DNA of 64,000 nt from positions 1-64,000 of the forward strand of contig NRSV01000083.1 of NCBI GenBank assembly GCA_002286855.1, read 5' to 3'. The notes beneath the pieces are model-generated. The model was given only the letters and a program-made list of their open reading frames with translations. It was not told the DNA's origin and made no database searches. This DNA comes from Bipolaris cookei. Taxonomy: Eukaryota > Ascomycota > Dothideomycetes > Pleosporales > Pleosporaceae. Positions 21,257-32,495 of this stretch are shown here, piece after piece (positions within the stretch are counted from its first letter, which is position 1; each line of letters starts with the position of its first letter). The position numbers were made by a program, and so were the translations under genes.

Positions 21257-22398
21257 TATACAAGAATAGAGAATATAGGCAAGAACCAACTCGTCTATAA
21301 TGGAAAGCTCGAAGGCATTACAATAGCCTTCAAATACGCTGCTAAAACTACCCAAAAAGACTTAAATATCTACGTTTATGCTGATAACCAAGCGGGAATA
21401 TATAGGCTCCAAAGTTTACCAGATAAGCCTGGCCAATAATGGGTAATTCGGTGCCAAAAAGCAGCGAAAGCTATCCAAAATAAGAAAGCAAAGATCTTCT
21501 TAAAATGGGCTCCAGGCCATACAGACATAGAAGGAAATGAAAAACCAGATTCCTTAGCTAAGGAAGCTACTAAACAAACACCAAAAAATCTACAAATAAA
21601 CGTAGCCTTCCTAGGCACCAAAATCAAACTCCTCTAACGAGCTAGCCAAGCAGAAGAGCGGAGAAAGTACAGGGAAATAGCAAGAGAGAAGAAGACTAGC
21701 TATAGAGCTATCTTTAGTCTGAAGCTAAAAAAACCAACCAATAATCGCTAGAGGCACGAAAAGAGACACTTTAAGTGCTTTCTATTCTCTTAAGATAGGA
21801 CACGGATACTTTAACTCCTACCTAAAGAGAATTAGTAGAAGAGAAACAGACCTCTGCAGCTGTGGGAGACCGCAAACAGCAGAGCATCTACTTCTATACT
21901 GCGGCTTCTACAGCGTAGAAAGAAACAAGCTTAAAACGACTCTAGACCAGAAAGTACTTAAGCTCCCACTACTACTCCACACTACGAGCGGTATAGAAGC
22001 TACGTTAGCTTTCATTACTAGCACGAGGATAGGAACAAGAAAGTGGCACCTCGGCCAAGAAGGCTAGACAAGAAAAACAATAAAAAACAACAATAAAAAA
22101 GAAAATCAGAAGAAACAGCTTTGCTTTTACTAGTACCATTTCCTTTCCCCTAAGAGAGCCTGCTGGAAGGCAGCCCAACTGCCCTACATCTCTCCCTGTT
22201 ACCAAACTACTCTTTAGCACTAGGCATTTAGAAAGCTAGTAATAGCTCATCTAGATAAAGGCCGAAGCACCATAGTCAAGCAATACAGCACAAAGTACCA
22301 AATTGTAAATAAGCAGATAGAACGGCCTCTGGCCAAAGTCCTACATAGCTAACGGCTGATACAGGACTATAATGGAATAACAATAATAGGCATTACTA
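21257..22398 (+). mobile_element. 5'-truncated LINE with RNase H relic
   Basis: Begins in the RNase H domain: NQLVYNGKLEGIT (the E position), YVYADNQAG (D) and GNEKPDSLAKEA (D altered to a P next to the aspartate). It then follows the usual C-terminal region and the 3' tail (AAAGGCCGAAGCA, GGCCTCTGGCCAAAG, CAGGACTATAATGGAATAAC). A TAA at 21437-21439 replaces the second Q of PGQQW (CAA to TAA), and more stops and shifts follow, so it is dead. The tail abuts a hAT relic at 22399. Confidence 0.8.
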
Positions 22399-23110
22399 AC
22401 TCAAGGTGTCTGTGTCGACTAACGTGCGGTAGACAATAAGCTTGACGCTGCGCTGTTTCAAATTGATCGTGTTGTAATGGCGTTCGGATATAATTGATAA
22501 TATCTATCAATAGACCTAAAGGTCCCTCTGGGCGCCATTCTTGCGTGTATCCAGCCTCCTCAGTAGACGCGTCGCAGCTATTATCGTAGGCTTCCGAGTC
22601 CAGTCCCAGTATAACCATTTGTCCAACAAGATTGAGCGTATGGGGGGGCACAACGGAGGCGACGGTGCTGGATGTTAAAACCAAACTTCTGAGCAAGACA
22701 GTGTATAGCCCAATCGTTAGCTGCCGCGTTATCAAGAACAAAGCAGCCAATCTGACTCTCGGGGACGTCGAACGCGCGCAGAGTTGTAGCTACAAGCTCG
22801 CCAATCCGCTCACCCGTATGGGCGCCCGCGAGCTGTGGGAGGGCTATTGGCAGATCTCTAATGACACCGTAGGTATCAGCAAAGTGAGCTACAACTCGAA
22901 AGAAGCCACGCTTGCCGCTTTTAGTGGTCCATCCATCAAAGCTGATGTATATCTTGCTGATAGCTTCTGACAGCGACGTCGTAACCTGCGGCTGGAGGTT
23001 GTGATAGAGGTGTAGAACGTAACTGTTAGAATTATGTCCTTTGCCATAGTGATGGCTATGGTATGCGATGGTTCTGTTGGGGCTAAAAGTGGTTGTTGAG
23101 TGTGTAGATT
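22399..23110 (-). pseudogene. hAT-family transposase fragment
   Basis: On the minus strand: LSEAISKIYISFDGWTTKSG, FFRVVAHFADTYGVIRDLP, GAHTGERIGELV, then CFVLDNAAANDWAI and RRLRCAPHTLNLVGQ. The DGWTT, LDNAAAND and CAPHTLNL motifs are those of the RNase H-like catalytic core of fungal hAT transposases. The C-terminal dimerisation domain is missing because the LINE copy begins at 22398, and the N-terminal BED region is not recognised. The core is largely in one frame. Confidence 0.8.
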
Positions 23111-23260
23111 GTTAATTATGTATAGCTCGGCTGGTATAGGCCGGCGCCAAGTCATGTGACCTAGCGTCCTCATGACATGTGATCGGAGTATTATCAACAG
23201 TAACTGTGATTTTTTTTTAGTTATTATGTTTAGATGGAGGAGATATATCAAGATACCTAG

Positions 23261-23989
23261 CCTAAGGCTTTTGGTTATAAAGCATAAAAGTGTTAGGTTT
23301 CACTTCATACCAAAGTCTAAGTATCTCTAAATTGGTCCGGTATGATGGGTAGTGCGTTGCTCGTGGATATACGCTAATGTCAATCCTCGCGTGCCGGGAC
23401 GCCCGGTGTAACGGGACACTTTTTCTTCCGGAAGCCCGGCATGCTCACACGATATATGCAAATTCGCCGGTACAGTGTCCATCTATTCTCTAGCACTCGT
23501 CCCCCTACTGCATCCCTATTCGACATCAGAGAACGCGTTGCCAACTGTGCTGTCGATCAACCCTCTCTAAGAACACCCCCTACTCGTTTGCGGCTACGTA
23601 CAGTCGCCAAGAGCTCGGCGGGTCAGAGAGCGAGCTGAGAAGGCGAAGATGAAGACTGCCGCCTCAGAAAGTCAATTTAAGGCATAGAGTGTGCAGTCCG
23701 GCAATTTCTCCGTGCGGACGGCAGAATCGTCACAACGCAGCTGCCTGGCCGTGCGTCTTAAGCGAGCTTTCAGCTACAGTAGCGTGCTGAGAGGACTGTG
23801 CCTCTGAGAGTGATGTTCCAGGCAGCTCTTATTACAGGCCCTGCAGACAGGTGTCTGTCCAGTTGCGCACGTAAGTTACAAAAAGCTACCCTTCCGGCTT
23901 TTATCAACAAACACTCTCAACAAGTACTAATAAGACAGACAATGCGTATTTAGCAAATAGATTACATTAATAAGACTACTAAAAGGTTA
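23261..23989. other. Repeat-rich spacer, decayed transposon end
   Basis: No gene supported. At 23400-23435 the stretch cgggacactttttcttccgg resembles the F1/F2 subterminal sequence, so an old end of that family may lie here. The rest shows no structure I can name. Confidence 0.4.
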
Positions 23990-25838
23990 ACGTATTCTAT
24001 CACCGAGAGTGCCACATCACCGAGTGTGCCACTTTTTCTTGGCATCGCGAACTTTATGTACGAAAACTTGAATTACTCTACACTAGCTATAGATGCTTCG
24101 TACGACTCACTTGTATCTGAAAGAGAATCTTCTTCTACATCTTTTTGGCACGTACGAGCGTTATGGCCTGCTCTCCCACAGGTTCTACAGTGCCGTTGAC
24201 CTGGTAGAGCCCTTTCTTGACTACCCCCACCACGTGCCTTCTTTGATGTCTTACGACTGGTAGAACTACTTTCAGCTACTTGCGATGCCCCTACACCAAA
24301 GTCTAGTGTCCCACCTGTCTGAATTCGCTTTCTTTTGCGCCCCTGGCGCTTTGTCACTGCTGCTAATTGCTCTTCAAGCTCTCGTACGAGGGCTTTCATG
24401 AGCACATTCTCATGTAGCATCTCCTCAGCCCCTTTGATAAGCTTTGAAAAGCCTTCTTGTGCAGTAGTTGGCGATCGTACGATATTATCTCTTACAAGCT
24501 TTGACTGTGACCCAAATTCGTACGAATTACTAGGTGTTTTAGACTGCCAGGGTGTTTCTAGCTGGCCTTGCTGTGGCGGGGTGTGAAGACGTACGTCAAG
24601 ACGATCAATGACTCTCTGCGCGTCGATAGGGACTAGCCCTACTGCCTCAAAGGCCTTCTTGCAATTGTCGGATGTAAACACGTCAAAAAACGCGTCTCGA
24701 AAGGCTGGAAGGAAGCGCTCCTTGTCAATATGCCAGATATGGTGGCGTGCCAAGTCTCGTACGCGTTGAGAGTACTTCTGCTTAAGAGGCGAAAAGCAGA
24801 CAACGTCAAGTGGCTGAAGTATGTGCGATGAATGAGCAGGCATACAGAGGGTAAGGATCTTTCGTACGAGGCAGTAATCCTTAACTTCTTGGTTAAGGTG
24901 GCTCTCATGGCCGCCAAGGATGAGCAGCCTATACGACCCCACCTGACGCGTCTTTGTGTACTCATCAAAGTGCTTCAACCATGCTAGACCAAGCTCATTG
25001 TTCGTCCAGCCATTCTCTGATACTGAGAGCTTCCAATCGTACGGTATACCTGCTTCTTCGTACCAAGCAGAGATGTGGACGCGTCCCTTGTAGATAATGA
25101 ATGGCGGGGTAGCGTATCCTGCAGCGCAGATGCCCTGAATGACTGTGACCCACTCACGATTGCCTGGCTGAGCAAGAGTAGGTCTCGTACGACGCTCTGC
25201 GCCTGTGACTACCTTCATTGACCCAATCATGCCCATCTGAAAGCCAGTTTCATCAAAGTTATGGATGTCATCTGTATGAACCCCATACTTCTCAATGGTC
25301 TCTCGTACGAGCTTGAACCACGCGTTGATTATCTCTGGATTCTCTTGCTGAATTCTCTGACGATCCTTTGCTCGATTGAAGGCTGTTTTAAGCTCGTCCG
25401 TACGCGTAACGAACCGCTCTGCCCAGCATCTACCTAAAGGCTGGCCATCTCGTTCGCGCAGTAGTTTCTCTGCCATATCTGCTACTTCACATAGACGGGG
25501 GGCAAATCCTCGCGAGTCTAGATCAAGAATGTATCTTATGATAGTTTGCTCTTCAGAATTAGTTAGCTTCTGGCAATTTGGCTGTGTCGTAGGTCGAAAG
25601 GTGATTCCTTGAAGCCGCCGAGAGATCTGCTGATGATGGACGTTGTAGGCTGCTGCAGCGCGCCGAATGCTCTTGAACTGGCCTGTACAATAGGCCTAAA
25701 CAGCTAGAGTAAGCCTACCTTCTCTCTGAGTTAATATCGCGTTCTGTTGTTGAGGCATTGTCTTTTGTATGTGAAGTTCACGATGCCAAGAAATAGTGGC
25801 ACACTCGGTGATGTGGCACTCTCGGTGATTAAATATGT
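23990..25838 (-). mobile_element. pogo-like DNA transposon F2, full-length
   Basis: Both ends are present: ACGTATTCTATCACCGAG at the left and its counterpart (ACATATTTAATCACCGAG read inward) at the right, each flanked by TA (23988-23989 and 25839-25840). Each end has two 17-base units, TCACCGAGAGTGCCACA and TCACCGAGTGTGCCACT, and then the tract TTTTTCTTGGCATCG, which is shared with F1. Length 1,849 bases with a single minus-strand transposase gene. Confidence 0.92.
24073..25757 (-). pseudogene. pogo-like transposase with one stop (F2)
   Basis: From the ATG at 25757 the frame runs MPQQQNAILTQREGRLTLAV, a TAG at 25696-25698 where the F1 sister has CAG, and then is open for over 530 codons to 24073. 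It contains a psq HTH (SIRRAAAAYNVHHQQISRRL), a Tc5/CENP-B HTH, the DDE motifs NFDETGF, LLILGGHESH and QPLDVVCF, and a C-terminal CCHC knuckle CRTCGRAGHNARTC. The second motif reads GGH where relatives have DGH, so the second catalytic aspartate is changed to glycine. Thus one stop and one missing catalytic acid separate it from an intact protein. Confidence 0.9.
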
Positions 25839-26099
25839 TATAACTATAACACTAAGGCGCAATACAAATTGCAGTGCGTACAAGAGGATCGCAGCTTTGA
25901 GTATAACGAGAGTGTGCTCACAACTGATAATACAGAAGCAGCAGAGGTATCTGCGGCGGTCCGCTACCAAGTCTGCCCGTACCGGCTGCTTTGCCAGCTC
26001 TCTCAACACCAAGATGACAGCAGCGATGACAATACAGCAGATGAGGAAGACGAGCTACTAGATATACATCAAAGCTATTCTCCTTGCCCTAAAAATTGA
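25839..26099 (+). pseudogene. Acidic-tail ORF fragment, unrecognised
   Basis: Frame 25869-26099 ends in an acidic stretch (SSDDNTADEEDELLDIHQSY) and a stop. It is immediately beside the F2 insertion. Its 5' part is not found on the other side of F2. It could be the tail of a hAT transposase or a host protein; I do not recognise it. Confidence 0.35.
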
Positions 26100-26161
26100 G
26101 TCGCAACAGTCACTTTTAAGCTCAACAATACTAAGTAAGATAGCTAGCTGCGCGGCGACGT

Positions 26162-26201
26162 CAGTTCAGTCAGTCCGGAGCTCTCTGGACTGACTGAACT
26201 G
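26162..26201. repeat. Perfect 15-base inverted repeat
   Basis: cagttcagtcagtcc and ggactgactgaactg flank a 10-base loop (ggagctctct). It lies at the 3' end of the hAT-like ORF and includes its stop codon. Confidence 0.85.
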
Positions 26202-26747
26202 ACTGATCGCAACTCTGCTCTGTACAGAGCTGGTTGCCGTCATCGTATCTAACACTGAGTGGTCTAGCTTCTTGTTTCGATGGCAGATGTGGCAGGCCCA
26301 GAAGATACGGCTGGGATCGCGCTGTGAGGCGACGCGAAAGCCGTGTCGGTATACCCAGCTTTTGCGCTGCAATTGGGTCCGCGGTGGCTGTATAAAGCCA
26401 TTTAGAAGCTTCCAATCAATACCATCGAAGTTATCCGCAAAGCACCCGTCAAAGCCACCTTCCTCTTCTTCTGGAGTTGTAGACGCTACCGTTGCCGCCT
26501 CCGACGCCTCTATAGGCGCAACAACCTCATCTTCTGGCCGAGAGTCGCACAGTTGTAATTCGAACTCGTCGGCCTGGCTAGCGATCACCAGGGCTTCTCG
26601 TGGTAAGCTGGATTGAGTATCATTGATAGCTATTGACTGGATTTCCGTGTCTTGGGTGGTGAGCCTACGCTGTTTCTGTGGGCGGCCGTTAGCATGGAGC
26701 TGCCCAGTAAACAGCCGCTTGACGGGCTTGCTAACAGTGCGAAGCAT
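26166..26747 (-). pseudogene. hAT-like transposase N-terminal fragment with BED-like finger
   Basis: 193 residues from the ATG at 26747. A basic N-terminus and an acidic middle (TTPEEEEGGFDGCF) lead to SWVYRHGFRVASQRDPSRIF and WACHICHRNKKLD, a Cys-x2-Cys BED-like finger seen at the start of fungal hAT transposases. The frame ends abruptly in the inverted repeat at 26162-26201; no catalytic core follows. It may belong to the same class as the core at 22.4-23.1 kb, but the copies do not overlap and cannot be joined by sequence alone. Confidence 0.6.
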
Positions 26748-26954
26748 CGCGCCAATACGAAAGAGACTAGCTGTGCGCGCTATTTAGTTGGCTTGTTGGA
26801 GTTGTTATTAAGTCGAAAAGACGCGTAGTTAAGTTGTAAACTAAACAAGCTTTCTTTGATTACTACGTAAGGCTAAATTCAACACCATAGAATTATCGCG
26901 AGATCGCTGCCCAACTAAAACAAGCAGCCTCACGCTTTTTAACGCCTACAACTG

Positions 26955-27095
26955 CAATCATGTCAATCAATCAATCAATTACGGCCTCACAGAATGATTT
27001 GATTACAGTTACAACAACAACGAGATTGATTTGATTGAATTGCAGTTTCTACGACAACGATGAAGCTTGATTGAAGCTTGATTGATTGTTACCAA
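26955..27095. repeat. TCAA/TTGA-rich inverted-repeat segment
   Basis: Repeats of tcaa near 26960-26980 face repeats of ttga near 27063-27090, with a TTGATT-rich middle. The outer parts could pair as an imperfect hairpin. It may be the end of a hAT-like element, but no 8-base target duplication was found. Confidence 0.4.
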
Positions 27096-27267
27096 CTCTG
27101 CTCGTTCTCTAGCGAGCATCGGTAATGACCATGACATGTCTTCAGCCGATAGGAGAACCTATTCGGGGATGACTTGGCCATATCGTCTAAGACTTGGATG
27201 TCTCCTAGCTTGTCTCCTGCCGCGCTTCGTGCTCATTCGGATAAGCGCGGAAGGATGTTGGACGAAT

Positions 27268-27904
27268 TTATTTTAGCAGTAGTACCGCACTGTAGATTTC
27301 TTCGAGGGTGGGGTTGGTAGGCTCGTTGGTGGTCCAGTGCAGAAACAAAACACTGCGTAGCGGCTCATTGTTCTCATCTGTGCAGAAGCTGTAGAGCACC
27401 TCTCCCGGAAGCTGTTGATCTAGCCAGTCCCATGTATGTCCCTCGACGGAACACGCGTTCTTTTCTTCCGCTTGCGCGGCTAGAAGTGTGACCAGACCGT
27501 GATGTATATAGTAGCCTGCATTACTCCTCGAGAAGACTGTTGCGCAAGGTCATCGAACAGGCTTGCGTTAGCCAGGGATCGTGACCCAGAATTTTGCGAT
27601 CATCAAAGAAAACCTGGATGGCGAGAGTGGTAGTTTCTTCTAGTGCATTTTCGTCTGGGAAAGTAACCCATATCAGCTTCTGATATCGCTCTCGTGCGTC
27701 AAGGGAAGATGGGGGCGCTGATGCTTGCGAAGGTAATGGAAATTGGCCTGCTACTTCGAGACTGTCACACTGACCCTGAGAAAGTCTTGCCCATTTGCGC
27801 CTCTCTTTTTGTTTGATATTCTTTATCTTGAGATGTTCTTCACAGAGGTAACTGGGTAATTGGGGTGCCTTGTTACATTTGAAATTGGCACCACAGTGCC
27901 CCAC
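27268..27904 (-). pseudogene. Unrecognised gene in two frames
   Basis: From 27904: MGHCGANFKCNKAPQLPSYL then CEEHLKIKNIKQKERRKWAR, a Cys/His-rich opening, continuing to CSMTLRNSLLEE and a stop at 27521. In another frame the sequence goes on NAGYYIHHGLVTLLAAQAEE, VEGHTWDWLDQQLPGE and LHWTTNEPTNPTLEEIYSAV to a stop at 27268. Both parts have sound composition and no stops, so one shift or an unseen intron near 27520 joins them. I do not recognise the family. Confidence 0.5.
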
Positions 27905-27998
27905 CCATCATGGCTACAATCCTTGAGTTGTTTGCGATAATTCTCGCTTTTTTTACCCTCCATTTCTTTTTAACCTTAGAGAGGGCATGATAGCATGT

Positions 27999-28072
27999 GA
28001 GGTGGGACTTGAGGCGGGACCTGAGGCGGGACTTGAGGCGGGGCCTGAGGCAGGGATGTGAGGCAGGGAGGT
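27999..28072. repeat. 12-base tandem repeat
   Basis: Five to six imperfect copies of GGGACTTGAGGC (variants GGGACCTGAGGC, GGGGCCTGAGGC). Confidence 0.75.
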
Positions 28073-28202
28073 GATGAAACTATGCTGTTACTGTACTAGT
28101 GAAGTACTGTGGGCCAACCATAACCGCTATGATTTTCACTGACTCGCTAAGCCTGCCTCTATAGAGATAGCTCCAGCAAGGTACTTTAGCTTGGCGACTC
28201 GT

Positions 28203-28455
28203 TTAATATTATTATTCCATTATAGTCCTGTATCAGCCGTTGGCTATGTAGGACTTTGGCCAAAGGCCGTTCTATCTAACTAGTTACAATTTGGTACGTT
28301 GTGCTGTATTGCGTGACTATGGTGCTTCGGCCTTTGTCTAGTTAAGCTAGTACTAGCTTTCTAGACGCCTGGTGCTAAAGAGCAGTTTGGTAACAGGGAG
28401 AGATGTAGGGCAGCTAGGCTGCCTTCCAGCGAGCTCTCTTAGGGGAAAGGAAAAA
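28203..28455 (-). mobile_element. LINE 3' tail fragment
   Basis: Starts tattattattccattatag, followed by tcctgtatcagccgttggc and the other shared blocks up to ggggaaagga. Minus orientation, no coding part. It is followed by a tandem (ttttaatgagtaactctctc) stretch at 28480-28570 and the minisatellite. Confidence 0.8.
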
Positions 28456-28586
28456 TTTTCAGCTTGTTTAGTTTTATAGAGTAACTCTCTCTAGTTTTAA
28501 TGAGTAGCTCTCTCGTTCACTTTTAGTGAGTCTTCCTCTCAAGTTTTAATGAGTAACTCTCTCGTTCTGCTGGGGTGCTATTATAG

Positions 28587-29375
28587 CGGGCGGAGGCTAC
28601 CTTAGCGTTTGGATGTTTGTGCTAGTACAGGATACAACTACTGTTCTAGCGGTTTCGCATGGTGCCACAGCGCGCAAAGGCTGTTCTGGCGTTTAGATAT
28701 GGTGCCGCAGCGAGCGAGGGCTGTCTTGGCGTTTGGATGGGGTGCTGTTGTAGCAGGCAAGGGCTACCTTAGCGTTTGGATATTTGCTAGTACAGTTCAC
28801 GACTACTGTTCTAGCGTTTTGGTGTGGTGCCACAGCGAGCAGGGCTGTCTTGGCGTTTGGATTTGTGCTATTACAGAACAACAAAACTGTTATAGCGTTT
28901 GGTATGGTGCCTAGCGGGCGAGGGCTTTGGCGTTTCGATGGGGTGCTATTATAGCAGGCAAGGGCCACCTTAGCGTTTGGATATTTGCTAGTACAGTTCA
29001 CGACTACTGTTCTAGCGTTTTGGTGTGGTGCCACAGCGAGCAGGGCTGTCTTGGCGTTTGGATTTGTGCTATTACAGAACAACAAAACTGTTATAGCGTT
29101 TGGTATGGTGCCTAGCGGGCGAGGGCTTTGGCGTTTCGATGGGGTGCTATTATAGCAGGCAAGGGCCACCTTAGCGTTTGGATATTTGCTAGTACAGTTC
29201 ACGACTACTGTTCTAGCGTTTTGGTGTGGTGCCACAGCGAGCAGGGCTGTCTTGGCGTTCGGATGGGGTGCTATTATAGCACGACAAGGCTACCTTAGCG
29301 TTTGGTATGGGGTGCCGCAGCGAGCGAGGGCTGTTTTGGCGTTTGGATAGAGTGCCTGGCGAGCAAGGACTAGCC
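28587..29375. repeat. Minisatellite with 201-base higher-order unit
   Basis: agggctacct at 28760, agggccacct at 28961 and 29162 mark a 201-base period, with nearly identical successive units. Each unit is built from roughly 40-base sub-units starting (A/G)GCGTTTGGAT. Because 201 is a multiple of three, frames stay open across it on both strands (28693-29235 minus is a 67-residue repeat; 28609-28914 plus). I regard those frames as a consequence of the repeat, not as genes. Confidence 0.85.
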
Positions 29376-29930
29376 TGGCGTTTAAATGGGTTTTTTTTTA
29401 TTGGTGTTTTTCGATTGTTTTTGTTTTCGTATGGTAGTCTTTCTATTAGTCATCAGGGCGATCCGTGCGTTCTCGAAGATTTTCGCATTTTGAACACGTC
29501 GAGGGAAAATCGACAATACCCCCTCTAGCACCTCAACGAGAGGGCTGCACACGTTAGAGGTGGCGTTAATCGATTTCCCACGACGTGTTACCCCTATATC
29601 CGATAGAAAATTGACGAGTTTCGATGAAAAAATTCAGCTTAAAAGTTGGTGTGGACTCGTTTAATATTTAGTACGATATACAAATGATTTACTAACAACT
29701 GCCCAGCATCAGGTAAATCGTGGAAGCAGGCCATGTGTTCTAATTCTCGCGCTCATCTAGTATTTTTCAACTATGCTTGTACATACACGTCTGTCCGTGT
29801 CTAATATTAGGAACAAAGACTGCTCCTTTGTTAAACACTGCGATTGGTACCGTGCCTGCGCGCGCAACGCCCCACGAACACTTGAACACTAGACAAGCCA
29901 CTGACTTCAATGCGTTGTAACTCCATCATC
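29376..29930. other. Spacer, no gene supported
   Basis: No gene found. The start contains ttttttttatt and a run of unique sequence; nothing links it to a known family. Confidence 0.4.
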
Positions 29931-29937
29931 ATGGCAC

Positions 29938-30980
29938 CAATTGATGATGAGCTTGCAGTAATTAAAATGTTTGAGCCATGAGAGCCGTTCTTGCATAGAG
30001 AATTGCTCGTCGCTTTGGTGTATCAAATAGTACGCTGATGCGAAGACACAAGGGCCGTCAGCGCCCACGGTGTGAGGCCGACTTTACGCAGTGAAAGTGA
30101 ACGAGTGGAGGAAAGCAACAATCTATTTGAGATACAAAAATAGCAGACGCCGAGCTAACTACAGGAAGTCCCTCGGTAATATACTAGAGAGAAAGAGCTA
30201 ACTACAGTAGAAGATTGGCAAAGTTTGCCGAAAGTAAGTAGCTTGTTTGGGCAAAGCCGACGTAGGCAAACAGCTTGAGTAGTAATCGAATTGCTGCTCT
30301 TGTAGCTTGTTACATCTGCTGCTTGTCAAGCTAGAAGCAAAGAGCAAAGAGCAAAGTAAGAGAACTAGGGTAAAAGGTGACGTATGCGACAGCTGCGTAA
30401 GCCTTCTAAGCCTGAGACCTTACACACGGGAAGCTAAAGACCACAACCAACAACGACTAGACCCACAACAAGAGTGAGAGCTTGTACATCATATTAATAG
30501 CCTTACAGAGGGACTGCTACCTCCTACGATAGAGATGATACGATATTCCGCATCTTCGATAGCCACAGAACCCGTAAGCGATGCATGGCTTACGCGCTTT
30601 CTCGGCCGACACGGCGATCAGCCTGTCTCTCAATGGACCACTGCTATGGACGCCAATCGTCACAAAGCTAAATCAAGGGAGAATTACGAAGCATACTTCA
30701 AGCTGCTATACGGAAAAATAGCCTAGTATGGTATAGAACCGCATCATACGTACAATATGGACGAGAGGGGCTTCATGCTAGGTGTACTAGGACGCTCAAA
30801 GCGAGTGTTCAGCCGTCGCCCATATGAGAAAAGGGAGGTAACAGCGGCTCTGCAGGATGGCTCTCGTGACTGGATCACGCTCATAGTAGCTGTCTGCACT
30901 GATGGGGAGGCTCTGCTGCCGGGCTCTGGCCTCCCTCACCGATCGCGGGCTCCACACCACTGCAGTACTGTGATACTCTT
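29938..30980 (+). pseudogene. DDE transposase relic, plus strand
   Basis: Scattered pieces in the plus strand: ARRFGVSNSTLMRRHKGRQR (HTH, 29999-30059), about 300 bases without coding sense, then SLTEGLLPPTIEMI, DAWLTRFLGRHGDQPVSQWT and YNMDERGFMLG, the first catalytic motif, followed by SRDWITLIVAVCTDGEALLP and a switch to unrelated sequence near 30960. This is a pogo/Fot1-class transposase with several stops. The C-terminal catalytic motifs are absent. It faces the minus-strand relic that follows. Confidence 0.7.
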
Positions 30981-31157
30981 TGTGCTGCTACAAGTTGAGA
31001 AGCTTTTTATTAGATTTGTAGCGCTTTTTGGTAGTAATACTACTTTGTAGTTTGTTGTTTTTATGGTGTATAAGCTCGTTCTGAATCTGCAATGAATGCA
31101 GCGCCTGTTTGAGCTGTTTAGCTGCACTTTTGATATATCCGGCACAGCAGCGTCAAA

Positions 31158-32393
31158 TTATTTTGACAGATCCCTCCAGCTATCTCCATCACCTGCCTCT
31201 CCAGTTTCTGTATTTGTATCGGCTCGCGGTGATGGTGTTTTGAAGCGTTTTATCACGACGTCGGGATCGCGCGGATGGATCCCAGTGACCCGAATACTGT
31301 TTAATATATTATCAGCTATGAAAGCAGATGTATACACCACCCAAAATAAGCGTAGAAAATCATTTTTCTGCATATTGATAAGGCCTTGGTTGCTGTAGAT
31401 CAGATTGGTGAGCTCGGTGCTGTACGCGGCTGCCAGAGGTGAGTACACGCCAACGTCGAGTGGCTGGAGGCTGTGAGTGGCGTGAGGCGGAAATACTGCG
31501 AGTAGTATTCGATGGGTATGGCAACACTCGATGAATGAAGGCGTCAGGTGATTGCCGTGTCGATCGACGAGAAGCATCCGGTAATCGCGTTTTGCTTTCT
31601 CCTTCGTGCGCTGATCGAACACCTGCTCAACCCAAGCTCGCGCGAGCTCATTGTTACTCCATCCTGACGAGCTTGTGGAGAAAAAAACCCGGTGTTTTCC
31701 CACCACCAGATCCTGTAGCCAGTTATCGCGAAGACCATCTGAGCCCTCGTAGATTATTGTAGGATCTACCTAGCTCCCATCAGCGCAAATACAGCCAATA
31801 ATCATCGTTCAGTCCCTGCTCCCATCTTGGAGGGATTGCCGCACTTTCTTTTGATCCCAGAGCTCCTTTGAAAAGATTCTTTTTGATGGTGAAATACGGC
31901 CAAGTAAGAAGCCCTTCTCGTCCATATTGTAGATATTATGCGACGCAACGTCATACTGATCGAGCTTAGCATAGAGGAGATCAAAATATATTTGTTAGTT
32001 GGCTGCATTGTCAGCCAGATGACGGTCGTGGTCGATGCTAGTGGATTTTTTGATGAATATTTTGTCGTGGTGACGCGTCAAAAACCGAGTAACCCAGCTG
32101 TTGGAGGGCTCCCATTCTGCAATAACCGCTACATAATATTTTACTATCGCTCAGGAATGTGGTAGGCCGCGTTCTGATAGTTTTTCTATATATTTCACCA
32201 GCTCAGATTCTTGTAGTGGAGTGAGTAATTGGCGTTTTTGGGCAGCTGCCGTTCGCGACTGTGTTTTGTTTTGGTGCCGGCGCGTTAATGTTGTGAGCTT
32301 AACACCAAGCTTTTTTGCAGCTGCGCGGTATGAAAGTTGACCTTCTGCATCTTGCGAATCAATTGCCGCAATCGCTTTTGCAAGAGCTGTCAT
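31158..32393 (-). pseudogene. DDE transposase relic, minus strand
   Basis: From 32393: MTALAKAIAAIDSQDAEGQL, an HTH (YRAAAKKLGVKLTTLTRR), SWVTRFLTRHHDKIF, IYNMDEKG (first acid), SGWSNNELARAW, LLVDRHGNHL where D of the second motif is kept but the following G is R, and LQPLDVGVY (third acid). The tail reads SIRVTGIHPRDPDVV. Several stops and one gap interrupt it. Related to the plus-strand relic at 29.9-31.0 kb. No terminal repeats were found. Confidence 0.75.
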
Positions 32394-32495
32394 AGTTGTG
32401 GAGGTATCACGTGTTGAAAATGATGGGTGGATATTTTGGTAGGGCAGATGGTGTTTCATTGGGTGAACTATTGCACGCACTGACCACGTACAGTA

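Noticed and set aside
28693..29235. 180-residue repeat protein in the minisatellite
   Set aside because: Open on both strands because the unit is 201 bases; no start context or flanking gene features.
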